From an uncultured Eubacterium sp. (lineage in GTDB: Bacteria; Bacillota; Clostridia; Lachnospirales; Lachnospiraceae), in assembly GCA_905236295.1 (NCBI GenBank), contig CAJOQF010000313.1, positions 1 through 15,437 on the forward strand: a stretch of DNA of 15,437 bases. The letters are read 5' to 3'. Positions 1 to 8,000 of this stretch are shown here, one piece after another. Under the pieces are notes generated by a model. The model made no database searches. It saw only the letters and a list, made by a program, of their open reading frames with translations, and was not told the DNA's origin. The position numbers and the translations under genes are program-made. Position 1 is the stretch's first letter, and each line of letters starts with the position of its first letter.

Positions 1-375
1 CTTGCAACTTCCGACGAATTCTCAACGCTTCTCGGAATTATGCTTGACGTTGTCAAGCGCACTGACAAGCTTGAAGAATACGAGTTTGGAGATATAATAA
101 AGGGTGTTGCCGAGTACAAGCTTAAGATCTATGACTTCTTTGATCTGATGATGATCTGGTACAGAGATGTACTCTATTACAAGGCAGCAGCCGATGTAAA
201 CAGGCTCATTTTTAAAGATGAGGTCTATGAGATTAAGAGACAGGCGTCCAAAAGCTCATACGGAGGTCTGGAAAATATTATAAAAGCTCTGGAAACGGCA
301 AGGGCAAGGATACGTGCAAATGTAAACTTTGACCTTACGGTAGAGCTTTTGCTTATGACAATAAAGGAGAATTAA
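1..375 (+). CDS. holB: DNA polymerase III delta' subunit, C-terminal part (5' end outside window)
   Basis: The reading frame is open from base 1 and ends at TAA 373-375, so only about 124 C-terminal residues are present. This part corresponds to the helical C-terminal collar domain by which delta' joins the clamp-loader complex that places the sliding clamp on DNA. What is visible is an all-helical, charged sequence with the WYRDVLYYK segment and a closing ANVNFDLTVELLLM segment. Both are typical of the end of Firmicute delta' proteins, where a conserved Asn-rich stretch precedes the last hydrophobic helix. The Walker A and zinc-binding parts would lie upstream and cannot be checked. It is followed 5 bases later by ricT, the usual Firmicute order holB-yaaT, which supports the call as much as the sequence does. 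The ricT ribosome binding site lies inside its last codons. Confidence 0.8.
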   Translation, partial: LATSDEFSTLLGIMLDVVKRTDKLEEYEFGDIIKGVAEYKLKIYDFFDLMMIWYRDVLYYKAAADVNRLIFKDEVYEIKRQASKSSYGGLENIIKALETARARIRANVNFDLTVELLLMTIKEN

Positions 376-380
376 TTTTA

Positions 381-1532
381 ATGGAAAACATAGTCGGAGT
401 TCGGTTCAGAATGGCGGGGAAGATTTATTATTTCTCGCCGGGTGAGCTTGAGCTTAAACGGGATGATAAGGTCATAGTTGAAACATCCCGCGGAATGGAG
501 TTCGGAACTGTAGTATTTACAGGCGCGCCGGCGCATGGAGAGGATTCCGAAAAACCTATTAAGCCTATTCTCAGAATTGCAACAAAGGAGGATATGCAAA
601 AAGAAAAGGAAAATCTTGACAAGGAAAAAGAGGCCTACATTATCTGCAAACGCAAGATAAGAGAGCATGAGTTGGAAATGAAGCTTGTTAACGCCGAGTA
701 CACGTTTGATAACTCAAAGCTTTTATTTTATTTTACGGCTGATGGCAGAGTGGACTTCAGAGATCTGGTCAAAGATCTTGCCGGAGAGTTCAGGACAAGG
801 ATTGAGCTCAGGCAGATCGGTGTCAGAGATGAGACCAAGATACTCGGTGGAATGGGAATCTGCGGCAGACCGCTGTGCTGTCACACATATCTATCGGATT
901 TTGCGCCGGTATCCATCAAGATGGCAAAAGAGCAGAATCTTTCCTTGAATCCGACCAAGATCTCAGGATGCTGTGGCAGATTGATGTGCTGCCTGCAGAA
1001 TGAAGCGGAGACTTATGAGTATCTCAATTCCAGCCTTCCAAAGAACGGACAGATGGTTCAGGCTGAGGATGGCAATATAGGCAAGGTTACAAATGTCAAC
1101 ATCCTTCGACAGAATATACGTATCCTTATAGAGAAGGATGACGAGAAGGAGCTCAAGGAATACCATGTATCCGAGCTTATAAAGGACGAGGATGGCAAGT
1201 TTGTCATTGATAAGACTGCCATGCCAAAGCCGAAGGAAAGATTTGAGCCTGCTATTGAAGAAAAGGCAGATACAGAACAGCCTGCATCGCCGAAGCAGCC
1301 TCAGAGAAAGCACAACCGCGACAACGATAAGGATGGCGGCGAGAGTCGAAACCGCAACAACAACCGCAAAGACAAAAATAACCGCAAAAACAACAAGAAT
1401 CGTCACGATAACCGTTATGAGCGAAAGGGAAAGAATCAAAACCAACATCGCAGTCATAACAAGAATCGTGACAACCGCGACAATCGTGAACATCGTGACA
1501 ACCGCCGCGAAAAAGACGGAGGATCGCAATGA
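381..1532 (+). CDS. ricT: RicT/YaaT, PSP1-domain Fe-S protein of the RNase Y specificity complex, with a long basic tail
   Basis: RicT (YaaT) works in Bacillus with RicA (YmcA) and RicF (YlbF) in a complex that carries [4Fe-4S] clusters and directs RNase Y cleavage of many mRNAs; it also affects sporulation and competence. Visible here are the N-terminal small beta domain with FGTVV (about residues 42-46), the PSP1 core (about 60-150) and two cysteine clusters, C161/C166/C167 and C197/C198/C203/C204, the candidate cluster ligands. From about residue 295 to 383 the protein becomes a low-complexity tail of Arg, Asn, Lys, Asp and His with repeated DNR units. This tail makes it about 100 residues longer than Bacillus YaaT. 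The start is ATG 381 with AAAGGAGA at 363-370, inside holB. The stop overlaps the next start by 4 bases (ATGA), so the two genes are probably coupled. Confidence 0.88.
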   Translation: MENIVGVRFRMAGKIYYFSPGELELKRDDKVIVETSRGMEFGTVVFTGAPAHGEDSEKPIKPILRIATKEDMQKEKENLDKEKEAYIICKRKIREHELEMKLVNAEYTFDNSKLLFYFTADGRVDFRDLVKDLAGEFRTRIELRQIGVRDETKILGGMGICGRPLCCHTYLSDFAPVSIKMAKEQNLSLNPTKISGCCGRLMCCLQNEAETYEYLNSSLPKNGQMVQAEDGNIGKVTNVNILRQNIRILIEKDDEKELKEYHVSELIKDEDGKFVIDKTAMPKPKERFEPAIEEKADTEQPASPKQPQRKHNRDNDKDGGESRNRNNNRKDKNNRKNNKNRHDNRYERKGKNQNQHRSHNKNRDNRDNREHRDNRREKDGGSQ

Positions 1533-2260
1533 CGTTACGCGAAAATGAGAGAATAGATGATCTTGAGAGGGACGGGCTCGTTATAATTCAGGATAACGAG
1601 CATCTCAGTTTTGGGATGGATGCGGTTCTTCTCACATCATTTGCGCAGATAAAGCCAAATGCCAGGGTGATAGATCTCGGGACAGGCACAGGGATAATCC
1701 CGATATTGCTTACAGCAAAGACAAAAGCAAGGGAGTTTGAAGCACTTGAGATTCAGCCGGAGAGTGCTGATATGGCAAGGCGCAGCGTGGAGGTCAACCA
1801 TCTCTCGGACAGGATTCATATAACAACAGGTGATATAAAAGATGCTTCAAAGATTTTTGGGGCATCTTCTTTTGATACAGTCACGACAAATCCGCCGTAT
1901 ATGATCGCGGAGCACGGCAAGAGTTCGCCAAATGAAGCCCTTGCGATAGCCCGCCATGAAATCAGAATCACGCTAGAGGAACTGCTTAGGGAGTCCTATC
2001 GTCTGTTAAAGACAAGGGGTACATTTTTTATGGTGCACAGACCGTTTCGACTGGCTGAAATTTTTTCGCAGATGGTGTCATGCCGGATAGAGCCAAAGAG
2101 GATGAGACTGGTTTACCCGTTTGAGGATAAGGAGCCGAACATGGTTCTGATAGAGGGAGTAAAGGACGGACGCTCCAGGCTGACCGTGGAGCCGCCGCTT
2201 ATAGTGTACGAATCACCCGGCAACTATACCGAAGAATTAAAGAGGATGTATTATGGATAG
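1529..2260 (+). CDS. yabB: YabB-type tRNA1(Val) (adenine(37)-N6)-methyltransferase family protein
   Basis: This is a class I SAM-dependent methyltransferase of 243 residues. The N-terminal SFGMDAVLL segment leads into motif I, DLGTGTGIIP at residues 49-58, which binds SAM. NPPY at residues 121-124 is the catalytic motif of N6-adenine and related amino-methyltransferases. Length and motif layout match the YfiC/TrmN6 and Firmicute YabB family; E. coli TrmN6 methylates A37 of tRNA(Val). Whether the Firmicute member uses the same tRNA is not certain. It overlaps ricT by 4 bases and rsmI by 8, so all three are very likely cotranslated. In Bacillus, yabA lies between yaaT and yabB and yazA between yabB and rsmI; both are absent here. 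Confidence 0.85.
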   Translation: MTLRENERIDDLERDGLVIIQDNEHLSFGMDAVLLTSFAQIKPNARVIDLGTGTGIIPILLTAKTKAREFEALEIQPESADMARRSVEVNHLSDRIHITTGDIKDASKIFGASSFDTVTTNPPYMIAEHGKSSPNEALAIARHEIRITLEELLRESYRLLKTRGTFFMVHRPFRLAEIFSQMVSCRIEPKRMRLVYPFEDKEPNMVLIEGVKDGRSRLTVEPPLIVYESPGNYTEELKRMYYG

Positions 2261-3092
2261 TGGAATATTATATTTGGTGGCGACACCGATAGGAAATCTT
2301 GAGGACATAACCCTGCGCGCCCTGCGAATATTGGAGGAAGTTGACCTTATAGCGGCGGAGGATACAAGAAACTCCATAAAGATTCTCAATCACTTTGAGA
2401 TTTCAACACCGATGACCAGCTATCATGAGCACAACAAGATAGAAAAGGCATATACCCTGGTAGAAAAACTCAAGTCCGGAAAGAATATCGCGCTTATTAC
2501 CGATGCTGGTATGCCGGCGATCTCCGATCCGGGTGAGGATCTGGTAAGAATCTGTCATGAAAACAATATTGAGGTAAATGTTGTTCCGGGGCCAAGTGCG
2601 TGCGTGAGTGCGCTGGCGTTGTCGGGGCTGTCGTCAAGACGCTTTGCATTTGAAGGCTTTTTGCCGAGAGAGAAGGCATCCAGGGCAAAGACCCTTGAAG
2701 AACTTAAGGATGAGACGAGGACTATTATTCTTTACGAGGCGCCTCACCACCTGAAAGCAACCGTAAAAGAGCTTGAACAGGCTCTTGGTTCAAGGCGGAT
2801 AAGCATAGTAAAAGAGATTACGAAAAAACATGAGACAGTGATGCAGACAGATCTTACGAGGGCAATAGAGTATTATTCCGAGAACGACCCGAGAGGGGAG
2901 TATGTCCTGGTAATTGAAGGAAAGTCAGTGGAGGAAGCCGAAGCCGAAAAGAGGGATAAATGGCAGCAGATTTCTGTTAAGGAGCATGTTGAAATGTATA
3001 TTTCTCAGGGAATGGATAAGAAGGAAGCCATGAAATGCGCGGCAAAGGACCGTGGAGTTTCAAAGAGGGATATATATAAGGAGCTGATCTGA
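2253..3092 (+). CDS. rsmI: 16S rRNA (cytidine(1402)-2'-O)-methyltransferase
   Basis: RsmI adds the 2'-O-methyl group to C1402 in the decoding centre of 16S rRNA, using SAM. The 279 residues match the family's usual length and show its tetrapyrrole-methylase fold. LYLVATPIGNLED lies near the N-terminus, AAEDTRN near residues 34-40, DAGMPAISDPG near 84-94, PGPSA at 112-116, then FEGFLP and a LYEAPHH segment. The C-terminus is a lysine-rich helical extension (KKEAMKCAAKDRGVSKRD) resembling the DNA/RNA-binding tail often found in this family. The start is ATG 2253, 8 bases inside yabB, with AAAGAGGA at 2239-2246. The stop codon at 3090-3092 lies in the loop of a hairpin shared with the convergent regulator gene. 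Confidence 0.93.
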   Translation: MDSGILYLVATPIGNLEDITLRALRILEEVDLIAAEDTRNSIKILNHFEISTPMTSYHEHNKIEKAYTLVEKLKSGKNIALITDAGMPAISDPGEDLVRICHENNIEVNVVPGPSACVSALALSGLSSRRFAFEGFLPREKASRAKTLEELKDETRTIILYEAPHHLKATVKELEQALGSRRISIVKEITKKHETVMQTDLTRAIEYYSENDPRGEYVLVIEGKSVEEAEAEKRDKWQQISVKEHVEMYISQGMDKKEAMKCAAKDRGVSKRDIYKELI

Positions 3093-3105
3093 CGGTCAGC
3101 TCCTT
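3078..3105. terminator. Hairpin between rsmI and the convergent MarR-family gene
   Basis: A perfect 10-bp stem pairs AAGGAGCTGA (3078-3087) with TCAGCTCCTT (3096-3105) around an 8-base loop. It can act on both strands, although the following T runs are short (TTTCC on +, TATATATA on -). The stem encodes the last residues of RsmI on + and of the MarR-type protein on -. The stop of RsmI lies in the loop and that of the regulator at the start of the 3' arm. The genes are only 3 bases apart. Confidence 0.65.
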
Positions 3106-3545
3106 TCCATGTACGATTTAAAGAAATTGCTAAGATTGGAAAGTCCTCTGACAAGGACATCCTTGTCGTCATCGTTCAGACCCTCCACGGTTGCCTTGAC
3201 CATCTCGTCATGAAAACTTTTGTGATGGTCAAAAGCCCTTACTCCCTTTTCTGTGAGGGAGATAAGCACAACTCTTCGATCTTTTTCACTCCTCTCACGA
3301 TTGACATAAGCTTTTTTTACGAGGTTGTTTATCGCAATGGTGAGGGTGCCGACCGTAACTCTCATAGATTTGGCGACGGTTGACATGTTTTTGGGCTCAT
3401 CCTTGCCGATGGCCTCAATTATGTGCATATCGTTGTTGGATATGTCTTTGAATTCGTCTGTGATTACGGCCTTTTCCTCGATGCTCATTATTTCGTTGAA
3501 AAGACCGACCAGTATTTCATTAAAAGTATTATATGTTGTATTCAT
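3096..3545 (-). CDS. MarR-family transcriptional regulator, FabT-like
   Basis: This 149-residue winged-helix regulator has a recognition helix region at about residues 54-77 (MSTVAKSMRVTVGTLTIAIN) and a wing with ERSEKDRRVV at 84-93, the hallmark of MarR proteins. Beyond that, several stretches match FabT, the repressor of type II fatty-acid synthesis genes, as I remember it from streptococci: an N-terminal IEE, FKDIS followed by MH.I..IGK at about 32-48, VTVGTLT, NNL, RSE.DRRVV, and HK.FH..MV after the wing. FabT acts as a dimer on TTTGA-N3-TCAAA boxes with acyl-ACP as corepressor. FabT normally heads a fab cluster, but none is present here; the divergent neighbour is a signalling operon with one such box in its leader. 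The start is ATG at 3545-3543, preceded by an AGAGGG ribosome site. MarR membership is sure; the FabT assignment is likely. Confidence 0.82.
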   Translation of the reverse strand: MNTTYNTFNEILVGLFNEIMSIEEKAVITDEFKDISNNDMHIIEAIGKDEPKNMSTVAKSMRVTVGTLTIAINNLVKKAYVNRERSEKDRRVVLISLTEKGVRAFDHHKSFHDEMVKATVEGLNDDDKDVLVRGLSNLSNFFKSYMERS

Positions 3546-3610
3546 AAACGCCCTCTTTTGTCTAAATATATGGCAAAATAATTAGAATTGTGCTAAAATA
3601 TGAATAATAT

Positions 3611-3640
3611 TTGGTGAATTTTTATTATAAACAGTATACA
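3611..3640 (+). promoter_or_regulatory. Candidate promoter for the HD-GYP/hybrid kinase operon
   Basis: TTGGTG (3611-3616) and TATACA (3635-3640) are 18 bases apart. The -35 match is poor, so this is only the best candidate in an AT-rich 166-base gap between divergent genes. Transcription starting near 3647 would give a leader of about 65 bases that contains the 3666-3680 palindrome. The -35 overlaps an AT-only inverted repeat (AAATAT at 3596-3601, ATATTT at 3607-3612) that may be chance. Confidence 0.35.
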
Positions 3641-3665
3641 ATATTTTTTCTTATCGCACAAGATG

Positions 3666-3680
3666 TTTTGATATTCAAAA
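3666..3680. promoter_or_regulatory. FabT-like operator palindrome
   Basis: TTTTGA-TAT-TCAAAA is a perfect inverted repeat with 6-base arms and a 3-base centre. It has the TTTGA-N3-TCAAA form of FabT boxes, and a FabT-like regulator is encoded next door. It sits about 30 bases upstream of the preferred HD-GYP start and downstream of the candidate promoter, a position suited to repression by roadblock. No second TTTGA-N3-TCAAA site was noticed in the window by eye. Confidence 0.6.
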
Positions 3681-3699
3681 TTTATCTTTATGTATGTAC

Positions 3700-3707
3700 G
3701 AGGTGGG
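3700..3707 (+). promoter_or_regulatory. Ribosome binding site that decides the HD-GYP start
   Basis: GAGGTGGG at 3700-3707 lies at a normal distance before ATG 3712, with GAGG ending 8 bases upstream. The longer in-frame start at ATG 3694 would place this site inside the gene and has no purine-rich site of its own, so 3712 is preferred. Confidence 0.7.
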
Positions 3708-3711
3708 TTAT

Positions 3712-5064
3712 ATGAATGTAGCTGATGCGACCAAAAAGATTATTAATCGTCTGATAATCATCCTTTTAATTCTGTTTGTATTTATCCTTATAAGTTTTTT
3801 TGTACATATATATCGGGTTAACCAATACAATAGCCTCGACCGTAAGCTAACTCCGGAGTCGACGATCACAGAAGTGGCAGTGGACCTTCATCCGAGAGGA
3901 CAGGCCACCGACTCATGGGAAAAAGACAATGCGTTTCCGGACAAGATTATTTATGCAAAGATATATGAGGGAACGATAACCAATACTTCGGGTTTTCTGC
4001 TTAAGGATTGGGAGCTGACTGTAAATATCAAGGACGACTGCTTTCTCAACAATGCATGGTGCGGCAAAGTCGAGATACATCAACACGAAGGTACTAAAGA
4101 AAATGTCCAGACCATCGATCTGAGAGACTACAAGGAGGAGGACGTGACACTTGAACATATTATGGCAGGACAGGATCTCCTTATCCCGTTAAAGAAGGGT
4201 GATTATATCATCTATCATCCTGATACGGGAATTTCCGGTGAGATGCCCCTCGAATCCGATGAAAACTTTGACGGTGTTGTCAATATCGGATTGATCATGT
4301 ACAGCTATGAGGATGATGTGGATCTGTCGGAATACAGTTTCGACTATCATCTCAAACAGAGCTACCTCGAGGGATCGGTTGGAAAGATCTTCCTTATCCT
4401 GTTCGGAGTATGGATCCTTGCGTTTGCGTTCTGGGCGGTTATATCCGGATTGGTACTTCGCTTCCAGAGTAAGTTAAACATGCAGAGTCAGAAACTAAAA
4501 GAGACATTTGAGATAATAGCCACACTGGCTGACGGCAAAGACAGCTATACCGCAGGGCATTCAAAAAGAGTGGCAAAGTACTCTCGCATAATAGCTGAGG
4601 AGATGGGCATGGACAAGGCAGATTGTGATAATATCTATGAGGTTGCTATGCTTCACAATATAGGAAATTATTATGTTTCGGGACAGATTTTAAGCAAACC
4701 GACCACTCTTTCGAGCGAAGAGTATTCAATTGTCAAGAATCACACAGCAAAGGGAGCGAATCTGCTTGAGAATATGTATTCCCTGCCGTATGTACTTGAG
4801 GGTACCCTGCTTCACCATGAACGTTACGACGGAACGGGTTATCCGACAGGAAGAAAGGGGGATGAGATCCCTTTGATCGCCAGGATTATTGCTGTTGCGG
4901 ATGCATTTGACTCTATGAACTCCGATCGAACATACAGAAAGAAATTGACAATGGAGCAGATTAGAAAGGAGTTTGAGGATAAAAGGGGATCTCAGTTTGA
5001 TCCGCTTGTGGTAGATGTAGTGCTTGAGATCTTGGAGGAACTTGAGGGTTATGAGCAAGTATAA
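3712..5064 (+). CDS. Membrane HD-GYP domain protein with degenerate HD motif and an extracytoplasmic sensor domain
   Basis: HD-GYP proteins usually hydrolyse cyclic di-GMP. This 450-residue protein (residue numbers from 3712) has an N-terminal membrane helix at about 10-34, an outer domain of roughly 190 residues, a second helix at about 224-250, then a cytoplasmic HD-GYP domain to the end. Most metal and motif residues are kept: GH at 282-283, KNH, HHERYDGTGYP with GYP at 376-378, and VADAFDSM. The signature HDIGK, however, reads HNIGN at 315-319, replacing the metal-binding Asp by Asn and the Lys by Asn. The outer domain has spaced Trp and Asn residues (ITNTSG, DWELTV, NNAWCGKVEI) and an AGQ..L.P..KGDY segment, resembling a CBM2-like beta-sandwich; this fold is an inference. 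It heads a two-gene operon and its end overlaps the next gene by 14 bases. It may be a c-di-GMP-binding effector rather than an enzyme. Confidence 0.85.
   Translation: MNVADATKKIINRLIIILLILFVFILISFFVHIYRVNQYNSLDRKLTPESTITEVAVDLHPRGQATDSWEKDNAFPDKIIYAKIYEGTITNTSGFLLKDWELTVNIKDDCFLNNAWCGKVEIHQHEGTKENVQTIDLRDYKEEDVTLEHIMAGQDLLIPLKKGDYIIYHPDTGISGEMPLESDENFDGVVNIGLIMYSYEDDVDLSEYSFDYHLKQSYLEGSVGKIFLILFGVWILAFAFWAVISGLVLRFQSKLNMQSQKLKETFEIIATLADGKDSYTAGHSKRVAKYSRIIAEEMGMDKADCDNIYEVAMLHNIGNYYVSGQILSKPTTLSSEEYSIVKNHTAKGANLLENMYSLPYVLEGTLLHHERYDGTGYPTGRKGDEIPLIARIIAVADAFDSMNSDRTYRKKLTMEQIRKEFEDKRGSQFDPLVVDVVLEILEELEGYEQV
5034..5040 (+). promoter_or_regulatory. Ribosome binding site of the hybrid kinase, inside the HD-GYP gene
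   Basis: GGAGGAA at 5034-5040 precedes ATG 5051 by 10 bases. It supports that start over an in-frame TTG at 5024, which would precede the site. Lying within the upstream coding region, it implies translational coupling. Confidence 0.7.
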
Positions 5065-8000
5065 GCGTTATGTTCTTATTACAATCATAGGAATATTGAT
5101 CAATCTTCTTGGAAGGTATATTTCATACAAGACAAATATGCCGGCTTATATGGATTTTATCGGTTCTTTGGGGGCGGCATATTTTGGTGGACCGGTATGT
5201 GCGGGAATAGCGGCGCTTATCAGCAACGGCATCTCCTCGGCATTCATCCATACAGATATATTGATCATGGTTGCGGATGTGGCGACTGCGATAGGAATCG
5301 GATTTATGGCAAAGAAGCTCCGTTTCCTTGAAAAGATGGTTGCTTCTGTTACTGTTACGACAGTGTTTGCATTGGACAGGACATTTTTTATCTGGATCTT
5401 TAATCTGATCTTTTTGGAGGGAAAGACCACCTTAGAGTACCCAAATGCCCTGATAAGCATGTTTGAGTCAAAGAATCTGCATTATGGGTTCAATGCGTTC
5501 TTTGGAGCATGGTTCATAGGTTTCGTAGACATAGCGGCAGCCGTAATAATCCTGTTTATAGCGATCCGATTAATAAGATACTGGAAGAAGAAGAAGAGAG
5601 CAAAACGTCTGAAGAAGGCGCTTGGAGGCACGATAAGAATAGGACTGCTTGCAATGAGCCTTGTGGCACCGATGGCACTTCCGATTACTGCAAATGCTGA
5701 TGAAGGCCTGGGATTTGTGGAAAAGACATACAGCAGCGAGGACGGACTTATGGGTGGGGGTGCCAATGATATCACCCAGACATCCGATGGTTCGATGTGG
5801 GTCGGAACACACGGCGGGCTGTACAGATTTACGGGTGATGAATTCACACTTCTTAATATTTTTGACAATGTGCGATCTGTTAAAACTCTGTTTACGGATC
5901 ATTCGGGTTTGCTTTGGGTCGGAACAAATGAATCGGGAGTTACGCTTATCGATGGAGCCAGAGAAGCAGTTACCATTGATGTAAATAAAGGTCTGCTCTC
6001 GAATTCTGTAAAATATATTGAGCAGGATGCGGAGGGAAATTATTATTTCGCTACGGCAAAGGGGCTTTGCGTCGCGGAATATGACGGTAAAAACATTATA
6101 GTAAAGCGCACATTTCCGCAGCTTGACAGTGTAAGGCATCTGGCTACAGACAGCGTGGGACATGTGGTGGCAGTTGATTCGCTTGGCAAGGTGTGGGAAA
6201 TCACCGAAGAAGGGGAAGCAGAAGAAGTTGAAACACCTGATTATATTGCAAAAAGCGTAAACTATGACTCAAATGACCGGCTTTATATTGGAACAAGTCA
6301 GGATCAAATCTACATATACGAATACGAAAAAAATAGCTACAAATTAAAGCAAACCATATTGACAGAGGGGTTAAACTCGATCAATGAGCTCTTTTTTGAC
6401 AGCAGCGGAATTACCTTTATTGCCGCAGAGTCGGGAATCGGATACATTGATCTGGATGGAAATGTTTATGCGATAGACAGCAGGGAATTCAACAATTCCG
6501 TTGAAAATATTTTCAAGGATTATCAGGGAAATATCTGGTTTACTTCTGCAAGGTGTGGTCTGTTGTCAATTGGAAAGTCAAGATTCTCTGATCTGTTCAA
6601 ATCCAAAACAATAGAACAGGCTGTGGTAAATGTAGTCAGGGAATACAACAATCGCCTTTATATAGGAACCGAAAGCGGCCTTGAAATTATCGAGAAGGAA
6701 AAGGGTGGAGTTGTTGAAAATACGCTTACCGAGAGGTTTGCCGGGGACAGGATCAGATCCATGACAAAGACTGCAGCCGGCAATCTGCTGATCCTTGGAA
6801 ATGATGAAGGTCTTGTGGAAGTAAGAAAGGACGGATCTTTCTCGGATTACCTATATGATGCAGCATACAGGGAAAATGAGACAAGGTTTATTATGCAGCG
6901 TAAGGATGGAACCATCGTCACTTCGAGTAACGAGGGACTGACTTTTATGAGAAACCACAGAGTCCTAAGGCGGTTGAAGGTCGGACAGAATCTTGGCAGT
7001 GAGAGAGTGCTCAATCTGATAGAGACGGATGATGGCACGCTTTTGGCAGGAACCGATGGCGGCGGAATTCTTCAAATTGACGGATATAAGGTCAAGAAAT
7101 ACCTCGATATCGGGGATGGTCTGAATTCCGGAGTTATACTGAGGATCGTAAAGGATAATATCGGTGGAGGATACTTTGTCCTTACTGGAAACGGAATGGA
7201 TTATATTGCAACTGACGGTTCGGTTGTTGATATAAACGGGCTTGATTACAACAATAATTATGACCTCTGGCAGACGGATGATGAGAAAGTATACATTCTT
7301 GGAGGAGCCGGAATATATATAATTGACTATGATGAACTGATGCATCGCAGTGAGAGTAAGAGCTATGTGCTGTTGGATTCCACAAAGGGTCTGCCGGGAA
7401 GCATCACAAGCAATGCCTGGAATTATTTGAGCGAAGATGGGATGTTTTATATATCCGGAACCACCGGCTTGTATTCCATGAACATAAAAGAGTATGGCAT
7501 GGAGGTGACGGAGTACAAAACAGAGCTGAGAAGTACAAGGTTTGATAAGACCATTCAGTATCCGGTAGACAGTGAGACGACAATTATAGACAGGGGTGTT
7601 GAAACTGTAGAGCTGACGATCGGTGTAAACAACTTTACCATGACGGATCCGATAATCAGATACTACATGAGCGGAGTCGATACCAAGAAGAAAACGGTTC
7701 CGGCCAGCCAGTTAAAGCCTATAGAATATTCCGGATTGACTTACGGCCAGCATGATTTTCATATAGAGGTGTTAAATGAGGACAAACGTCTGCTCTCGGA
7801 TCATGTTTACAGCTTTTTTAAAGAGAGGGAGTTGTACGAGACACTCACTTTCAAAATCTATTTTCAGATAATAATGGTTCTTATTTTTGCCTTTGCTATA
7901 GTAAGTGCTATTCAGGGTGGAGTATATGGACTGTCAAAGCGAGATAAACAGGCACATGAACAGCTGATAGCAAGACTTGAAAAGGAAAAGGCAGATGCTC

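Noticed and set aside
963..1529. Long reverse open frame of 188 codons opposite ricT
   Set aside because: It mirrors the repetitive Arg/Asn-rich tail of ricT. The product is an artificial run of Val, Ile and Leu without ribosome site or family features.
3596..3612. AAATAT-GAATA-ATATTT inverted repeat in the intergenic gap
   Set aside because: It consists almost only of A and T in an AT-rich gap, so chance is likely; noted only because it overlaps the candidate -35.
3694..3711. Longer start for the HD-GYP protein at ATG 3694
   Set aside because: No ribosome site precedes it, while GAGGTGGG is well placed for ATG 3712.
5570..6163. Reverse open frame of 197 codons opposite the hybrid kinase
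   Set aside because: It is antisense to clear domain-bearing coding sequence, shows no recognisable motif and has no convincing start signals.
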